Assembly: GCF_002906855.1 (NCBI RefSeq)
Contig: NZ_MINI01000028.1
Location: 2,294,001 to 2,358,000, forward strand
From: Pseudomonas putida
Lineage (GTDB): Bacteria; Pseudomonadota; Gammaproteobacteria; Pseudomonadales; Pseudomonadaceae
Length of the DNA stretch: 64,000 nt
Reading direction: 5' to 3'
The position numbers were made by a program, and so were the translations under genes. The notes under the pieces were generated by a model. That model did not search any database. It was not told the origin of the DNA and was given only the letters and a program-made list of their open reading frames with translations. This document shows, one piece after another, positions 9,285-18,159 of the stretch (the first letter of the stretch is position 1; every line of letters begins with the position of its first letter).

Positions 9285-10157
9285 ATGACTGTGGACCTGG
9301 TGCAACTGGAGATCTTCAAGGCCGTGGCCGAGCAGGGCAGCATCAGCGCCGCCGCCCAGCACATCCATCGGGTGCCGTCGAACCTGACCACGCGCATCAA
9401 GCAGCTGGAGGAAGACCTCGGCGTCGAGCTGTTCATCCGCGAAAAAAGCCGCCTGCGCCTGTCGCCAGCGGGCTGGAATTTCCTTGAGTACACCCGGCGC
9501 ATCCTCGACCTGGTGCACGAGGCGCGGCTGACCGTGGCCGGCGAGGACCCGCAAGGCACCTTCGCCCTGGGTTCGCTGGAGAGTACGGCAGCGGTGCGTA
9601 TTCCGGCCTTGCTGGCCGCTTATAACCAGCGCTACCCAAAGGTTGACCTCGACCTGTCCACCGGGCCCTCGGGGACCATGCTCGAAGGCGTGCTGGCGGG
9701 GCGCCTGGTGGCGGCGTTCGTCGACGGCCCGGTGCTGCACCCCACGCTCGAAGGCATGCCGGTGTTCGAGGAGGAGATGGTGATCATCTCGCCGCTCAAC
9801 CATGCCCCGGTCACCCGCGCCCAGGATGTCAACGGCGCGAGCATCTACGCCTTCCGTGCCAACTGTTCGTACCGCCACCACTTCGAGAACTGGTTCGTCC
9901 AGGACCAGGCGGTGCCCGGCAAGATCCATGAAATGGAGTCGTACCACGGCATGCTTGCCTGCGTCAGCGCCGGCGCCGGCCTGGCCATGCTGCCGCGCAG
10001 CATGCTCGACAACATGCCCGGCTGCAGCACAGTCTGCGCCTGGCCGATGCAAGAGCAGTTCCGTTACCTCAAGACCTGGCTGGTGTGGCGCCGAGGCACG
10101 GTTTCGCGCAGCCTCAGCATGTTCGTGAAACTTCTCGAAGAGCGGCGAACGGCGTGA
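9285..10157 (+). CDS. ptrR: LysR-type regulator of sad (PtrR/YneJ family)
   Basis: The 290-residue protein has an N-terminal winged helix-turn-helix (residues 1-62; [20 protein letters not shown]) and a C-terminal effector domain. Several long stretches look almost the same as E. coli YneJ (PtrR), for example [34 protein letters not shown] and [13 protein letters not shown]. PtrR controls sad in response to putrescine breakdown. The ATG at 9285 follows TTTGGAGA. Divergent arrangement with sad supports the assignment. Confidence 0.88.
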   Translation: MTVDLVQLEIFKAVAEQGSISAAAQHIHRVPSNLTTRIKQLEEDLGVELFIREKSRLRLSPAGWNFLEYTRRILDLVHEARLTVAGEDPQGTFALGSLESTAAVRIPALLAAYNQRYPKVDLDLSTGPSGTMLEGVLAGRLVAAFVDGPVLHPTLEGMPVFEEEMVIISPLNHAPVTRAQDVNGASIYAFRANCSYRHHFENWFVQDQAVPGKIHEMESYHGMLACVSAGAGLAMLPRSMLDNMPGCSTVCAWPMQEQFRYLKTWLVWRRGTVSRSLSMFVKLLEERRTA

Positions 10158-10217
10158 ACATCAGCAGTGGATGGGGTCCAACATTAGGTAAGCCATCTCC
10201 CTGAGGAGGAGCTGACC

Positions 10218-10670
10218 ATGCGTAACCATCACTATGCATTTGGCGCCACGTTGCTGATCGCACTGGCGCTGCCCTGGACCCTGGCAGCCGCGGCGGAAGT
10301 GGACGACCACAACGCCCCCATCGACATGCAAGCCGTGCAACTGCAGCCGCAGGAGCAGAACGGCGTGCGCTACCTGGAGGGTGGTATCGGCCAGGACGAG
10401 GCCAATGCCATGCGCCACACCAAGGGCTATGACCTGCACGTCGAAATGTCGACCGGCGCCCACGGCCAGTTCGAAAGCGGAGCTGCGGTCGATATCCAGA
10501 ATGCACAAGGCAAGTCGGTGTTGAGCCTTCAGGATGCCGGGCCATTGGTCTATGTCCAGCTGCCACCGGGCCAGTACAAGGTCGTCGGTCAGGCGCAAGG
10601 CACTACCGTCCAGCAACGGGTCACGGTGAACGGCAAGACGCCTGCCACTGCCAGCCTGAACTGGCACTGA
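10218..10670 (+). CDS. Secreted hypothetical protein
   Basis: The 150-residue protein starts at an ATG behind a strong GAGGAGG. A signal peptide covers about residues 1-26 (ending LAAAA). The mature part has a predicted beta-rich C-terminus (VYVQLPPGQYKVVGQAQGTT, then a VTVNG strand), a pattern seen in carboxypeptidase-regulatory-like folds of periplasmic proteins. I do not recognise the family. It follows ptrR by 60 bp on the same strand, but its own ribosome site suggests independent expression. Confidence 0.7.
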   Translation: MRNHHYAFGATLLIALALPWTLAAAAEVDDHNAPIDMQAVQLQPQEQNGVRYLEGGIGQDEANAMRHTKGYDLHVEMSTGAHGQFESGAAVDIQNAQGKSVLSLQDAGPLVYVQLPPGQYKVVGQAQGTTVQQRVTVNGKTPATASLNWH

Positions 10671-10725
10671 TCGGTAAAACCAGGTGGAGTACATCTGTAC
10701 TCCGCCTGCATGGGAGCCTGTCGGC

Positions 10726-11472
10726 ATGAGCCTCGACTCACAATTGCAAGCACTGGAGGAGCAGGGCTACGTCTTGCTACGCGACGTTGTCGATGGCGTG
10801 CGCGTGGCGTTGCTGCGCTGCGCCATCGATGATCTGCAGCCCCTCCATTGGGACTATCAGGGGCTGTTGGAACACTACAAGTGCGTGTTCAATCGCGACC
10901 CGCTGTGGTTGCCATTTCTCGACCTGCCACCCTTGATCGACCTTGCCGAAGCGGCCCTCGGCGCAGACTGCCATGTGATCGGCCAGACCGCCTGGCGCAG
11001 CCACCCCGGCTATCCGGGCATGGGCCTGCACCTGGACCATCTGCCCATGGCGTTGCCTGCCTGGCTGGTGGCGCGCGGCGACTTTTGCCAGCCCATGCAA
11101 ATTCTGACTGCGCAGGTATATCTGAGCGATATCGACCTCGACCTCGGCCCGACCTGGGTGGTGCCCGGCAGCCATCGCGCTGCGCGCCCACCGCTGCCTG
11201 GCGAACAGCATTGGCAGGGCCGCGAAGCCCAGCCGGTACTGTGCCAGGCGGGCGACGTGCTGGTGTTTCGCAGTGACATCTGGCACAGCGGCGGCGCCAA
11301 CTGCAGCAATACCCGCCAGCGCGACATGCTGCAGGTGCACTATGGCCGGCGCATGGTGGCGCAGAAGTTTTCCCCCTACCTGAACTGGCACTTCAACCCA
11401 CAGGTGCTGGAGCAGGCGACACCCCGGCAACGGCGCTTGCTCGGGGAGCATGAGGAGGCTGAATACGACTGA
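10726..11472 (+). CDS. Phytanoyl-CoA dioxygenase (PhyH)-like Fe(II)/2-oxoglutarate oxygenase
   Basis: The 248-residue protein has the iron-binding facial triad of this superfamily: His102-x-Asp104 (GLHLDH) and a distal His187 (DIWHSGG), with Arg residues shortly after that could hold 2-oxoglutarate. WVVPGSH at 144-150 is also typical of PhyH proteins. The start is the ATG at 10726; upstream codons in the frame are not protein-like. Members hydroxylate many small molecules, so the substrate cannot be named. No biosynthetic genes are adjacent. Confidence 0.75.
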   Translation: MSLDSQLQALEEQGYVLLRDVVDGVRVALLRCAIDDLQPLHWDYQGLLEHYKCVFNRDPLWLPFLDLPPLIDLAEAALGADCHVIGQTAWRSHPGYPGMGLHLDHLPMALPAWLVARGDFCQPMQILTAQVYLSDIDLDLGPTWVVPGSHRAARPPLPGEQHWQGREAQPVLCQAGDVLVFRSDIWHSGGANCSNTRQRDMLQVHYGRRMVAQKFSPYLNWHFNPQVLEQATPRQRRLLGEHEEAEYD

Positions 11473-11525
11473 GGTACCTGGGCACTGCGGGTAAATTCGA
11501 ACAATGCTGGCAATTCACTTTCAAC

Positions 11526-11554
11526 TTTCTGATTATCTAGACAATAATCAGAAA
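11526..11554. promoter_or_regulatory. Perfect AT-rich inverted repeat upstream of pagL
   Basis: TTTCTGATTAT, 7 bases, then ATAATCAGAAA: two perfect 11-bp arms about 100 bp before the pagL start. Its low GC stands out here. It may be a regulator site or a weak stem-loop. Confidence 0.5.
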
Positions 11555-11652
11555 AGTGTTACCCCGTGTGAGCGGTTGGATGCACCGTTCACCGCAGAAA
11601 TCGAGGGGCCCAAGCCCCCATTTGCCCGTGTGACCATCAGGAGAAGTCATTG

Positions 11653-12174
11653 ATGAAAACCCGTCTTGCCAGCACGCTGGCCGCTGCCCTTTTGGCGCTC
11701 GCCGGCAGCAATCTGGCCCAGGCCGCGCAGATTTCCGGTGCCGTGGGGGCCACCGGTCAAGGCGACATGACCTACCGTCTCGGCATGTCGTTCGACTGGG
11801 ACAAGCAGTGGATGAAAAGCGACATCGGTTTTGTGACGGGCTATTGGGATGCGGCCTACACCTACTGGGAAGGTGGCGATGCCAGCGGCGCCCACTCGCT
11901 GTCGTTCAGCCCGGTGTTCACCTATGAGTTCAGTGGTTTCACCTACACCCCGTATGTCGAAGCCGGGATTGGCCTGGCGGCCTTCTCCAAGACCGAGGTG
12001 GGCGACCATGACCTGGGTTCGGCCGTCAACTTCGAAGACCGCATCGGCTTTGGCCTGAAGCTGCCGGGGGCGCAAAAGGTCGGGGTCCGTCTGATTCACT
12101 ACTCCAATGCCGGCATCAAGCAACCGAACGACGGTATCGAGTCCTACTCGCTGTTCTACAGCAAGAGCTTCTGA
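11653..12174 (+). CDS. pagL: Lipid A 3-O-deacylase
   Basis: The 173-residue outer-membrane beta-barrel begins with a signal peptide (residues 1-25, ending LAQAA). The catalytic triad is intact: His149 and Ser151 in IHYSNAG and Glu163 in NDGIESY, the same spacing as in P. aeruginosa PagL. The C-terminus ends in Phe (YSKSF), as expected for barrel insertion. PagL removes the 3-linked acyl chain of lipid A and so alters envelope charge and immune recognition. The ATG at 11653 has GGAGAAG upstream. Confidence 0.92.
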   Translation: MKTRLASTLAAALLALAGSNLAQAAQISGAVGATGQGDMTYRLGMSFDWDKQWMKSDIGFVTGYWDAAYTYWEGGDASGAHSLSFSPVFTYEFSGFTYTPYVEAGIGLAAFSKTEVGDHDLGSAVNFEDRIGFGLKLPGAQKVGVRLIHYSNAGIKQPNDGIESYSLFYSKSF

Positions 12175-12179
12175 TGTTT

Positions 12180-12198
12180 GGGGCCGCCTGGCGGCCCC
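12180..12198. terminator. Bidirectional terminator-like hairpin
   Basis: GGGGCCGC-CTG-GCGGCCCC lies between the convergent pagL and TonB-receptor genes. Confidence 0.7.
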
Positions 12199-12204
12199 AG
12201 CCTT

Positions 12205-14340
12205 TCAGAAGGTGTAGGAAACCCCAGCCTGCACCGTGCGAGGCGCCCCCGGGTACACGTAGGTGTTGAACGCCCCTTCGTCATAGCCTTTGTTGAACAC
12301 GTTCTTCACGTCCAGATTCAACCGCACGTGCTCGTTGACCTTGTAGAAGCTCAGCAGGTCGACCACGCTGTAGCGTTCCATGGTGTAGGTACTGGCCGCC
12401 GTCTGCCCGGCGCGGTCATCCACGTACTTCACGCCAACCCCCAGCCCCAGGCCCTTGGCCAGCCCATCCTGGAACTCATAGGTGTTGAGCAGGCTGAAGC
12501 TGTTGCGCGGGATGTTCGCCAGGCGGGTGCCGGTGGGGAGGCTGTTGTCCTTGGTCACCTCGGCGTCGACGTAGGCGTAGCCACCGATCATCCGCCATTG
12601 CGGGGTCAGGTTGCCGGCCACGTTGATATCCAGGCCGCGGCTGCGCACTTCGCCGGCAGCGACGCTGTAGGTGCCGGTCGGGTCGTTTGCGTCGCGGGTC
12701 AGCACGTTTTCCTTGACGATGTGGTAGATCGCCGCGTCCACGCTCAGCTGACGGTTCAGCGCTTCCCATTTCACGCCCAGCTCGTATGACTTGCCCTTTT
12801 CCGGGTCGAAGCCAGTACCTTGCAGACTCGCACCGCTGTTGGGCTTGAACGAGCGCGCGGTGTTGGCGTAGACGGCAACCGTGTCGGTGAGGTCGTAGAT
12901 CAGGCCGAAGCGGGGGGTGACGCCGTTCTCGCCCTTGTTGAAGTCACCGGCATTGTCCAGCTTGTTGTCGTAGTCATGCTCGAAGCGCTCGAAACGCACC
13001 CCGGCGAGGGCTTTCAGGCGCTCGGTCAGGGCCACCTGGTCCTGGATGAATGCCGCCCAGGTCTTGAGGTTTTCCTTGTCATGTGTGGTGGTGCGGGTCA
13101 GGGCAGGGCGCGGCTGGCCCAGTACCGGATCGAAAATGTCGATCGGGTAGGCACCGGTACCTGCGGCCGAACGCTGGATGATCGAGTTGTAGTCGTAGTC
13201 TTCATATTCGATGCCGGTCAGCAGGGTATGAGCGAAGCCGCCGGTGTCGAAGTGGCCGGTGAGGTTGAGCTGGTAGTCGCGGTCGGTCCACTCCAGCTTG
13301 CGGTAGTTGAAATTGCGCCCCAAGGTGCGACCGTCGGCCTGCAGGCCGTTGGCTTCCACGGCGTTGCCCTTGAGCGAGCCGTCGAGCCATTGCATGCCGC
13401 CACCCAGGGTCCAGCTGTCGTTGAGCAGGTGCTCAAAGCGCAGCTGGACCATGTTGTTGTCGTTGTGCAGCAGGTTGTCGCTGCCCTTTTCCCAGATGTT
13501 GGTGTCGCGCGAGGCCGTACCGATCTGGCCGGGCAGGCGGGTCAGGCCGCGATCCAGCGGGTGGTTGTTGCGCATGAAGTCACCTTCGAAGATGACCTTG
13601 GTGGCATCGTTGACCTGCCAGCTGATCACCGGCGCAACGTCATAGCGCTCGCTTTCGACATCATCGCGGAAGCTGTCGCCACCTTCGCCCAGCACATTCA
13701 GGCGATAAGCCAGCGAGCCATCGGCGTTCAGCGGCCCGCTGGCATCCAGGGTCGCCCGGTGCATGCCTTGGTCATCGAACTGGCTACCAAGGGTTACCTT
13801 GGGCTCGGTCAGCGGCTGCTTGCTGACCACGTTGAAGGTGCCGCCGGGGTCGCCACGGCCATACAGGCTGGTGGCCGGGCCGCGGATCACTTCCAGGCGC
13901 TCGACGGTGTTGGCATCGGGGGCATTGGGGTAGCCGCGGTTGATCGGGAAACCGTTGCGGTAGAACTCGCCGGTGGTGAAGCCGCGCACGGTGAAGGTGG
14001 TCAGTCCCTGGCCGCCGAAGTTGTTGGCCCGGCCAACGCCACCGGCATAGTCCAGGCCGTCCTGCAGGCGGCTGGCACCGGTGTCTTCGAGCACATCCTT
14101 GGGCACCACGCTGATCGATTGCGGGGTTTCGTGCAGGGCGGTGTCGGTGCGTGTGGCGCTGGCCGAGCGGTTGGCCTTGTAGCCATACACCGGGCCATCG
14201 GCGCGCTCGCTGTCGGCGCTGCTGGTGATGTTGAGAGCCTGGAGTTCGATCTGGGCCGGGTCATTGAGCGATTCGGGCTCGGCGAAGGCCAGCGGGGAGA
14301 AAGCTTGAAGCACACAAAGCGAAACGAACGTGCGACGCAT
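12205..14340 (-). CDS. TonB-dependent siderophore receptor
   Basis: The 711-residue protein begins with a signal peptide (about 1-20, ending PLAFA). It then has a short N-terminal region and the plug domain with TPQSISVVPKDVL and IRGPATSLYGRGDPGG, features typical of ferrichrome/hydroxamate-type receptors. The barrel ends in the expected aromatic C-terminus (VSYTF). It would import a ferric siderophore across the outer membrane using TonB energy. There are no siderophore-biosynthesis, sigma-factor or anti-sigma genes nearby, and no signalling N-terminal domain is evident, so control is likely by Fur alone. The ligand cannot be told from sequence. Confidence 0.88.
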   Translation of the reverse strand: MRRTFVSLCVLQAFSPLAFAEPESLNDPAQIELQALNITSSADSERADGPVYGYKANRSASATRTDTALHETPQSISVVPKDVLEDTGASRLQDGLDYAGGVGRANNFGGQGLTTFTVRGFTTGEFYRNGFPINRGYPNAPDANTVERLEVIRGPATSLYGRGDPGGTFNVVSKQPLTEPKVTLGSQFDDQGMHRATLDASGPLNADGSLAYRLNVLGEGGDSFRDDVESERYDVAPVISWQVNDATKVIFEGDFMRNNHPLDRGLTRLPGQIGTASRDTNIWEKGSDNLLHNDNNMVQLRFEHLLNDSWTLGGGMQWLDGSLKGNAVEANGLQADGRTLGRNFNYRKLEWTDRDYQLNLTGHFDTGGFAHTLLTGIEYEDYDYNSIIQRSAAGTGAYPIDIFDPVLGQPRPALTRTTTHDKENLKTWAAFIQDQVALTERLKALAGVRFERFEHDYDNKLDNAGDFNKGENGVTPRFGLIYDLTDTVAVYANTARSFKPNSGASLQGTGFDPEKGKSYELGVKWEALNRQLSVDAAIYHIVKENVLTRDANDPTGTYSVAAGEVRSRGLDINVAGNLTPQWRMIGGYAYVDAEVTKDNSLPTGTRLANIPRNSFSLLNTYEFQDGLAKGLGLGVGVKYVDDRAGQTAASTYTMERYSVVDLLSFYKVNEHVRLNLDVKNVFNKGYDEGAFNTYVYPGAPRTVQAGVSYTF

Positions 14341-14404
14341 CGACGGTACGATCCTGGAGTAGGGCGCTGAGGGGAAGTGTGGGAAGCGCCGAGAAACTAC
14401 TACG

Positions 14405-14416
14405 AATCATTATCAA
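14405..14416 (-). promoter_or_regulatory. Candidate Fur box upstream of the TonB receptor
   Basis: On the minus strand the sequence reads TTGATAATGATT within a longer AT-rich tract about 65 bp before the receptor start. It matches one half of the Fur consensus well and the other half poorly. Confidence 0.5.
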
Positions 14417-14488
14417 GTGCATTATTTTTAATCAGAACTGCTGTACCAGATACCATGTGCTTGGCAGGACCATCCTTGTTGCGGCTAG

Positions 14489-14567
14489 ACCCGCTCCCAC
14501 AGCGCCCGCGCAGCCCGTTCAGGCTGGTGGTATACCTGTAGGAGCGGGCTTGCCCCGCGAAGAGGCC
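14489..14567. repeat. P. putida-type REP element with partial inverted partner
   Basis: The REP core GGAGCGGGCTTGCCCCGCGA followed by AGAGGCC spans about 14535-14567. A degraded inverted partner (ACCCGCTCCCACAG) is at 14489-14502. It lies between the divergent starts and ends of the receptor and usp genes. Confidence 0.8.
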
Positions 14568-14585
14568 AATGCAGGCAGCCGGATC

Positions 14586-15476
14586 TTAGTGATCGCCCTT
14601 GATTGCCAGCACGTTGCAAAGTGGATGCTCCAGCACATGCGCCGTGGTCCCTCCCAGGAACGTCTGCATCGCATCATGCCGATGGCTGCCCATCACGATC
14701 ACATCGACCCGGCTGTGGCTGACGAACTGGGCAATCGCCCGGATCGCCGCACCTTCGACAAAATGCCGTCGCTCCAGCGGAATCTGGTGGTGGTCGCCCA
14801 GCCGGTTGAACGCCGCACGCTGCGCTGTGCGCACACTGCCATCGAACCCCGGCATGGTGACAGTGCCGGCACCAAAGTCGGCGATATGGGTCTTGGCCGC
14901 ATCGCAGACATGCAGCAGGTGCAGCTCAGCGTTGCATTGCAGGGCCAGGGCATGGGCACTGTGGATCACCTGATCGTCCAGATGCTCGCCTGCACCCAGG
15001 CAGTTAAGGTCCACCGCCGCCGCAATCTGCCGGGGCAGCGGCAGGCGGATGTCGCTGACCAGGTGCACGGCTACCGGGCTTTCCCTGAGCAATTGCCAGT
15101 CCAGCGGCGTGACCAACAGACGCTTGAGTACCGGTTCGTGCTGCACGTCCTTGATCAGCAGGTCGCAACCCAGCCGTTCGATGCGTTCGAGCACGCTGCC
15201 CAGCGGGTCGCGGGTCAGCAGCAGTTCGGTGGAGACATCGAGCCCGGCGTTGCCCAGTTGCTCGGCTTCGTCGGCCAGCCACTGGCGGTTGTCGCCGAGC
15301 AGCCGCTCACGCTCGCGGCCGTCGCTCATCAGGCCAAAGGTGTCGACATCGTCGACGAACACATTGATATCCAGCAGGGCACCACTGGACTCGGCCAGTG
15401 CCGCCGCGCGCTGCAGCGCCGGGGTATGGCGCATTTGCGGGCCGAGCATGACGAACAGACGTTTGAACTGGCTCAT
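14586..15476 (-). CDS. Tandem-domain universal stress protein (UspE-like)
   Basis: The 296-residue cytoplasmic protein consists of two Usp domains in tandem (about 1-145 and 150-296). The second ends with the nucleotide-binding signature VDVIVMGSHRHDAMQTFLGG-T and then VLEHPLCNVLAIK. The first domain has lost the glycine signature, as in UspE. The start is the ATG at 15476; residues upstream in the frame are not Usp-like. Function is general stress resistance and no partner is evident. Confidence 0.82.
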   Translation of the reverse strand: MSQFKRLFVMLGPQMRHTPALQRAAALAESSGALLDINVFVDDVDTFGLMSDGRERERLLGDNRQWLADEAEQLGNAGLDVSTELLLTRDPLGSVLERIERLGCDLLIKDVQHEPVLKRLLVTPLDWQLLRESPVAVHLVSDIRLPLPRQIAAAVDLNCLGAGEHLDDQVIHSAHALALQCNAELHLLHVCDAAKTHIADFGAGTVTMPGFDGSVRTAQRAAFNRLGDHHQIPLERRHFVEGAAIRAIAQFVSHSRVDVIVMGSHRHDAMQTFLGGTTAHVLEHPLCNVLAIKGDH

Positions 15477-15624
15477 CGCACACCTCCACGTGTGGCAGCC
15501 CCCCGGTTCATGCCACGTCATCTGGTCTGTACAGTCTAGACCGCTCTAGCGCTTCGGTCGGTCCACTGCGCTGCGGGTTGTCGGGTATGATGCGCGCCAC
15601 ACCATTTTTCACGAGGCCTGCCCC

Positions 15625-16416
15625 ATGTCCCTGAATGCTGAACAGATCGGCGAATTCCAAGCCTTCGCCGAGCAGCTGGCCGATGCCGCTGCGCTGGCGA
15701 TCAAGCCGTACTTCCGTGCCAGCCTGGAAGTCGAGGACAAGGGCGGGCGCCTGTACGACCCGGTGACCGTGGCCGACAAGGCGGCCGAGGATGCCATGCG
15801 TGAGCTGATCCAGGCACGCTATCCGGCGCACGGCATTCTCGGTGAAGAGGCCGGCGTGGCGGTGGGCAGCAGCCCGCTGACCTGGGTGCTCGACCCGATC
15901 GACGGCACACGCGCATTCATCACCGGGCTGCCGCTGTGGGGCACGCTGATTGCTCTGAACGATGGCACGCGCCCGGTGGTGGGGGTGATGAACCAGCCGT
16001 TCACCGGTGAACGTTTCGTCGGCACGCCTGCCGGCGCCTGGCGCAGTGGCACGCCGCTGAAGACCCGCGCCTGCGCCGACTTGGCCTCGGCCACGCTGAT
16101 GTGCACCACCCCGGACATGTTCGACACCGCCGAGCGCAAGGTGGCGTTCGAGGCTGTGGCTGGCAAGGCGCGGCTGATGCGTTACGGTGGTGATTGCTAT
16201 GCCTACTGCATGCTGGCTTCGGGCTTCGTTGACGTGATCGTCGAGGCGAGCCTGCAGCCTTATGACGTGCAGGCGCTGATGCCGATTATCGAAGGGGCCG
16301 GCGGGGTGATCACTGCCTGGGATGGTAGCAGCGCGCAAGATGGCGGCTGTGTGGTGGCCTGTGGTGACCGGACGCTGCATGCGCAGGTAGTGGAGATGTT
16401 GCGCCACGCCATGTAA
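15625..16416 (+). CDS. hisN: Inositol-monophosphatase family, histidinol-phosphatase (HisN)-like
   Basis: The 263-residue protein carries the metal-dependent phosphatase motifs GEEAG (about 73-77), DPIDGTRAFITG (about 91-102) and a late YDVQALMPIIEGAGG segment (WDxAA-type motif, here YDVQA). Family members hydrolyse histidinol phosphate, PAP or inositol phosphate, and the pattern is closest to HisN. The ATG at 15625 follows GAGGCC, which is a weak site. The gene is monocistronic. The choice between HisN and CysQ-type activity is not settled by sequence alone. Confidence 0.75.
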   Translation: MSLNAEQIGEFQAFAEQLADAAALAIKPYFRASLEVEDKGGRLYDPVTVADKAAEDAMRELIQARYPAHGILGEEAGVAVGSSPLTWVLDPIDGTRAFITGLPLWGTLIALNDGTRPVVGVMNQPFTGERFVGTPAGAWRSGTPLKTRACADLASATLMCTTPDMFDTAERKVAFEAVAGKARLMRYGGDCYAYCMLASGFVDVIVEASLQPYDVQALMPIIEGAGGVITAWDGSSAQDGGCVVACGDRTLHAQVVEMLRHAM

Positions 16417-16540
16417 TTGATGGGTTACCAGCACTGGCCTCCATTCTCCTCATCCACCGCACTTTTCCGGTTTTTCGGGCTCTATGCTTGGCCAGGCTGC
16501 GCCGATCCCCAGCGCGGCCGCCGATTTCGACCCGGTGCCA

Positions 16541-17272
16541 ATGGTTGCAAGCAATCCCCGATTTTTCCCGCGCCTGCTGCTGGCAGGCGCCCTGCTAGGC
16601 CTGGCCGGCTGCAGCCAGCAGCAAGGCCACGACATCGTCAGCCAGTTTGGCAACGGCAAGCCCAGCGAGCTGTTCCAGACCAGCGTCGACCGCATGGCCA
16701 CCCTGGCCATGCGCGACAACTTGCAGAGCCTGTACCTGCTGATGAACAAGCTGTACCTGCGCAACCCCAGCCAGTGGAAGATGTCCGGCTACCTCGACGC
16801 CGCCACCGCCGAACGGCAGATCCGCATCGCCATCCAACAGCGCCAACCCCTGGCGCAACTGGGCAACCGCCGCGACCTTGCCGCCCTGAGCTACGCCCTG
16901 AGCCCGGAGTTTCGCGGCGACCGGGTCGGGGCCTTCATCTACGCCATCGGCAGCATGCTGATCACCGCGCACGGCGGGCGTACCGAGTTCTACATGACCG
17001 ATACCCTCGACCCGCTGTTCATCAACAACGCGGCGCGCAATATCGAGAAGGCGACCTGGATGCTCAGTCAGCGCCAGGATGCCAACGGGGTGCTGTTGCT
17101 GTTCTCCAACGAGATCTCGGAGGAGGGCAGCAACCTGAGTTCTGCCGTGGAGTTCGGCAAGATCGTGGCACGGCTGGATCTGCTGGCGGAGTTGCTGGAT
17201 GAGCGTTACCGACGAATCGGCCTGAATTACGCGCAGAGCTTGTTACTGATGAATTTCCTGCCGGTGCAGTGA
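16541..17272 (+). CDS. Conserved hypothetical lipoprotein
   Basis: The start used here is the ATG at 16541, which gives a clean lipoprotein signal (MVASNPRFFPRLLLAGALLG with Cys24 in LAGC); an ATG at 16484 would put 19 extra residues before it. The mature part of about 220 residues is alpha-helical, with no enzymatic motif that I recognise, and contains an ITAHGGRTEFYMTDTLDP segment conserved in Pseudomonas homologues. It should be anchored in the inner or outer membrane facing the periplasm. It converges with an alpha/beta hydrolase gene, with 2 bp between the stop codons. Confidence 0.7.
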   Translation: MVASNPRFFPRLLLAGALLGLAGCSQQQGHDIVSQFGNGKPSELFQTSVDRMATLAMRDNLQSLYLLMNKLYLRNPSQWKMSGYLDAATAERQIRIAIQQRQPLAQLGNRRDLAALSYALSPEFRGDRVGAFIYAIGSMLITAHGGRTEFYMTDTLDPLFINNAARNIEKATWMLSQRQDANGVLLLFSNEISEEGSNLSSAVEFGKIVARLDLLAELLDERYRRIGLNYAQSLLLMNFLPVQ

Positions 17273-17274
17273 CT

Positions 17275-18159
17275 TCAACGCAATGCTTGAATGGCACGCC
17301 TGTAACGTTGCCCAGCGAGGCTCATGCTGTTGTTATGGGTCGCTCCCGGTACCAACAGCAAGGTCTTGGGCTGCTGCGCGGCATCGAACAGCTCCTGGCT
17401 GAAGCGCGGCGGCACGAAGCGATCATCCATACCGTGCACCAGCAGCACGGGCAAGCCGACATCCTTGATCTTGTCCAGCGAATCGAACTTCTGCGACATC
17501 AACCAGCGCACGGGCAGTGATGTATTGGCAACAGCCGCTGCAGCATCGCCCAGCGATGTGAAGGTCGACTCCAGGATCAGGCCACGCGCTGGTGCTGCAC
17601 TTTCTTCCTCCCGCGCCTGCCTAGCCAGCTCGGTGGCCAGCTCGACAGCCACGGCGCCACCGAGCGAATGGCCGAAGATCAGGCGCTTGCCGGCATCAGG
17701 CTGCAACTGCACGAAGCGTTCCCAGGCGATACGCGCATCCTCGTATACCGTGGCTTCGGACGGCAGGTCGCCGCGGCTCTGGCCGAAGCCGCGGTAGTCC
17801 ACGGCCAGCACCGAGTAACCCATGGCATGTAGCTGCTCGATGCGGAAAAGCTGGCCGGTCAGGTTCCAACGCACGCCGTGCAAGTAGAGGATAGCCGGCG
17901 CACCGGCGCGTTTGGCGGGCCACCACCAGGCATGCAGGCTCTGGTTATCGGTGAAGCTGCGCGGGCGCAGGTCCAGTTCCTGCACGTCGTTGGGCAGGCC
18001 GTGGAACCAGCTGGCCTGGCCGGGCTCAATACGGAACAGCAGTTCGCGTTCCTTGTGCTGCAGCATCGCGCAGCCAGCGGGCAGGCCGATGACCATCAGG
18101 CTGACGCACGACCAGGCGAGCCAGCGGCGGCGCAGGTGAGTGAGGAGGCGGGCAGGCAT
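17275..18159 (-). CDS. Alpha/beta hydrolase, membrane-anchored or lipoprotein
   Basis: The 294-residue protein has an N-terminal hydrophobic segment ending GLPAGCAM, which could be a lipobox at Cys29. The hydrolase core follows, with LYLHGVRWN, nucleophile elbow GHSLGG (about residues 166-171), acid D in VHGMDDRFVP and a late His in GATHNN. It resembles BAAT/YqjL-type serine hydrolases of the cell envelope. The substrate is unknown. It is transcribed alone on the minus strand. Confidence 0.78.
   Translation of the reverse strand: MPARLLTHLRRRWLAWSCVSLMVIGLPAGCAMLQHKERELLFRIEPGQASWFHGLPNDVQELDLRPRSFTDNQSLHAWWWPAKRAGAPAILYLHGVRWNLTGQLFRIEQLHAMGYSVLAVDYRGFGQSRGDLPSEATVYEDARIAWERFVQLQPDAGKRLIFGHSLGGAVAVELATELARQAREEESAAPARGLILESTFTSLGDAAAAVANTSLPVRWLMSQKFDSLDKIKDVGLPVLLVHGMDDRFVPPRFSQELFDAAQQPKTLLLVPGATHNNSMSLAGQRYRRAIQALR

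Noticed and set aside
12820-14370. 516-residue plus-strand frame opposite the TonB receptor
   Set aside because: Antisense shadow of a clear receptor gene.
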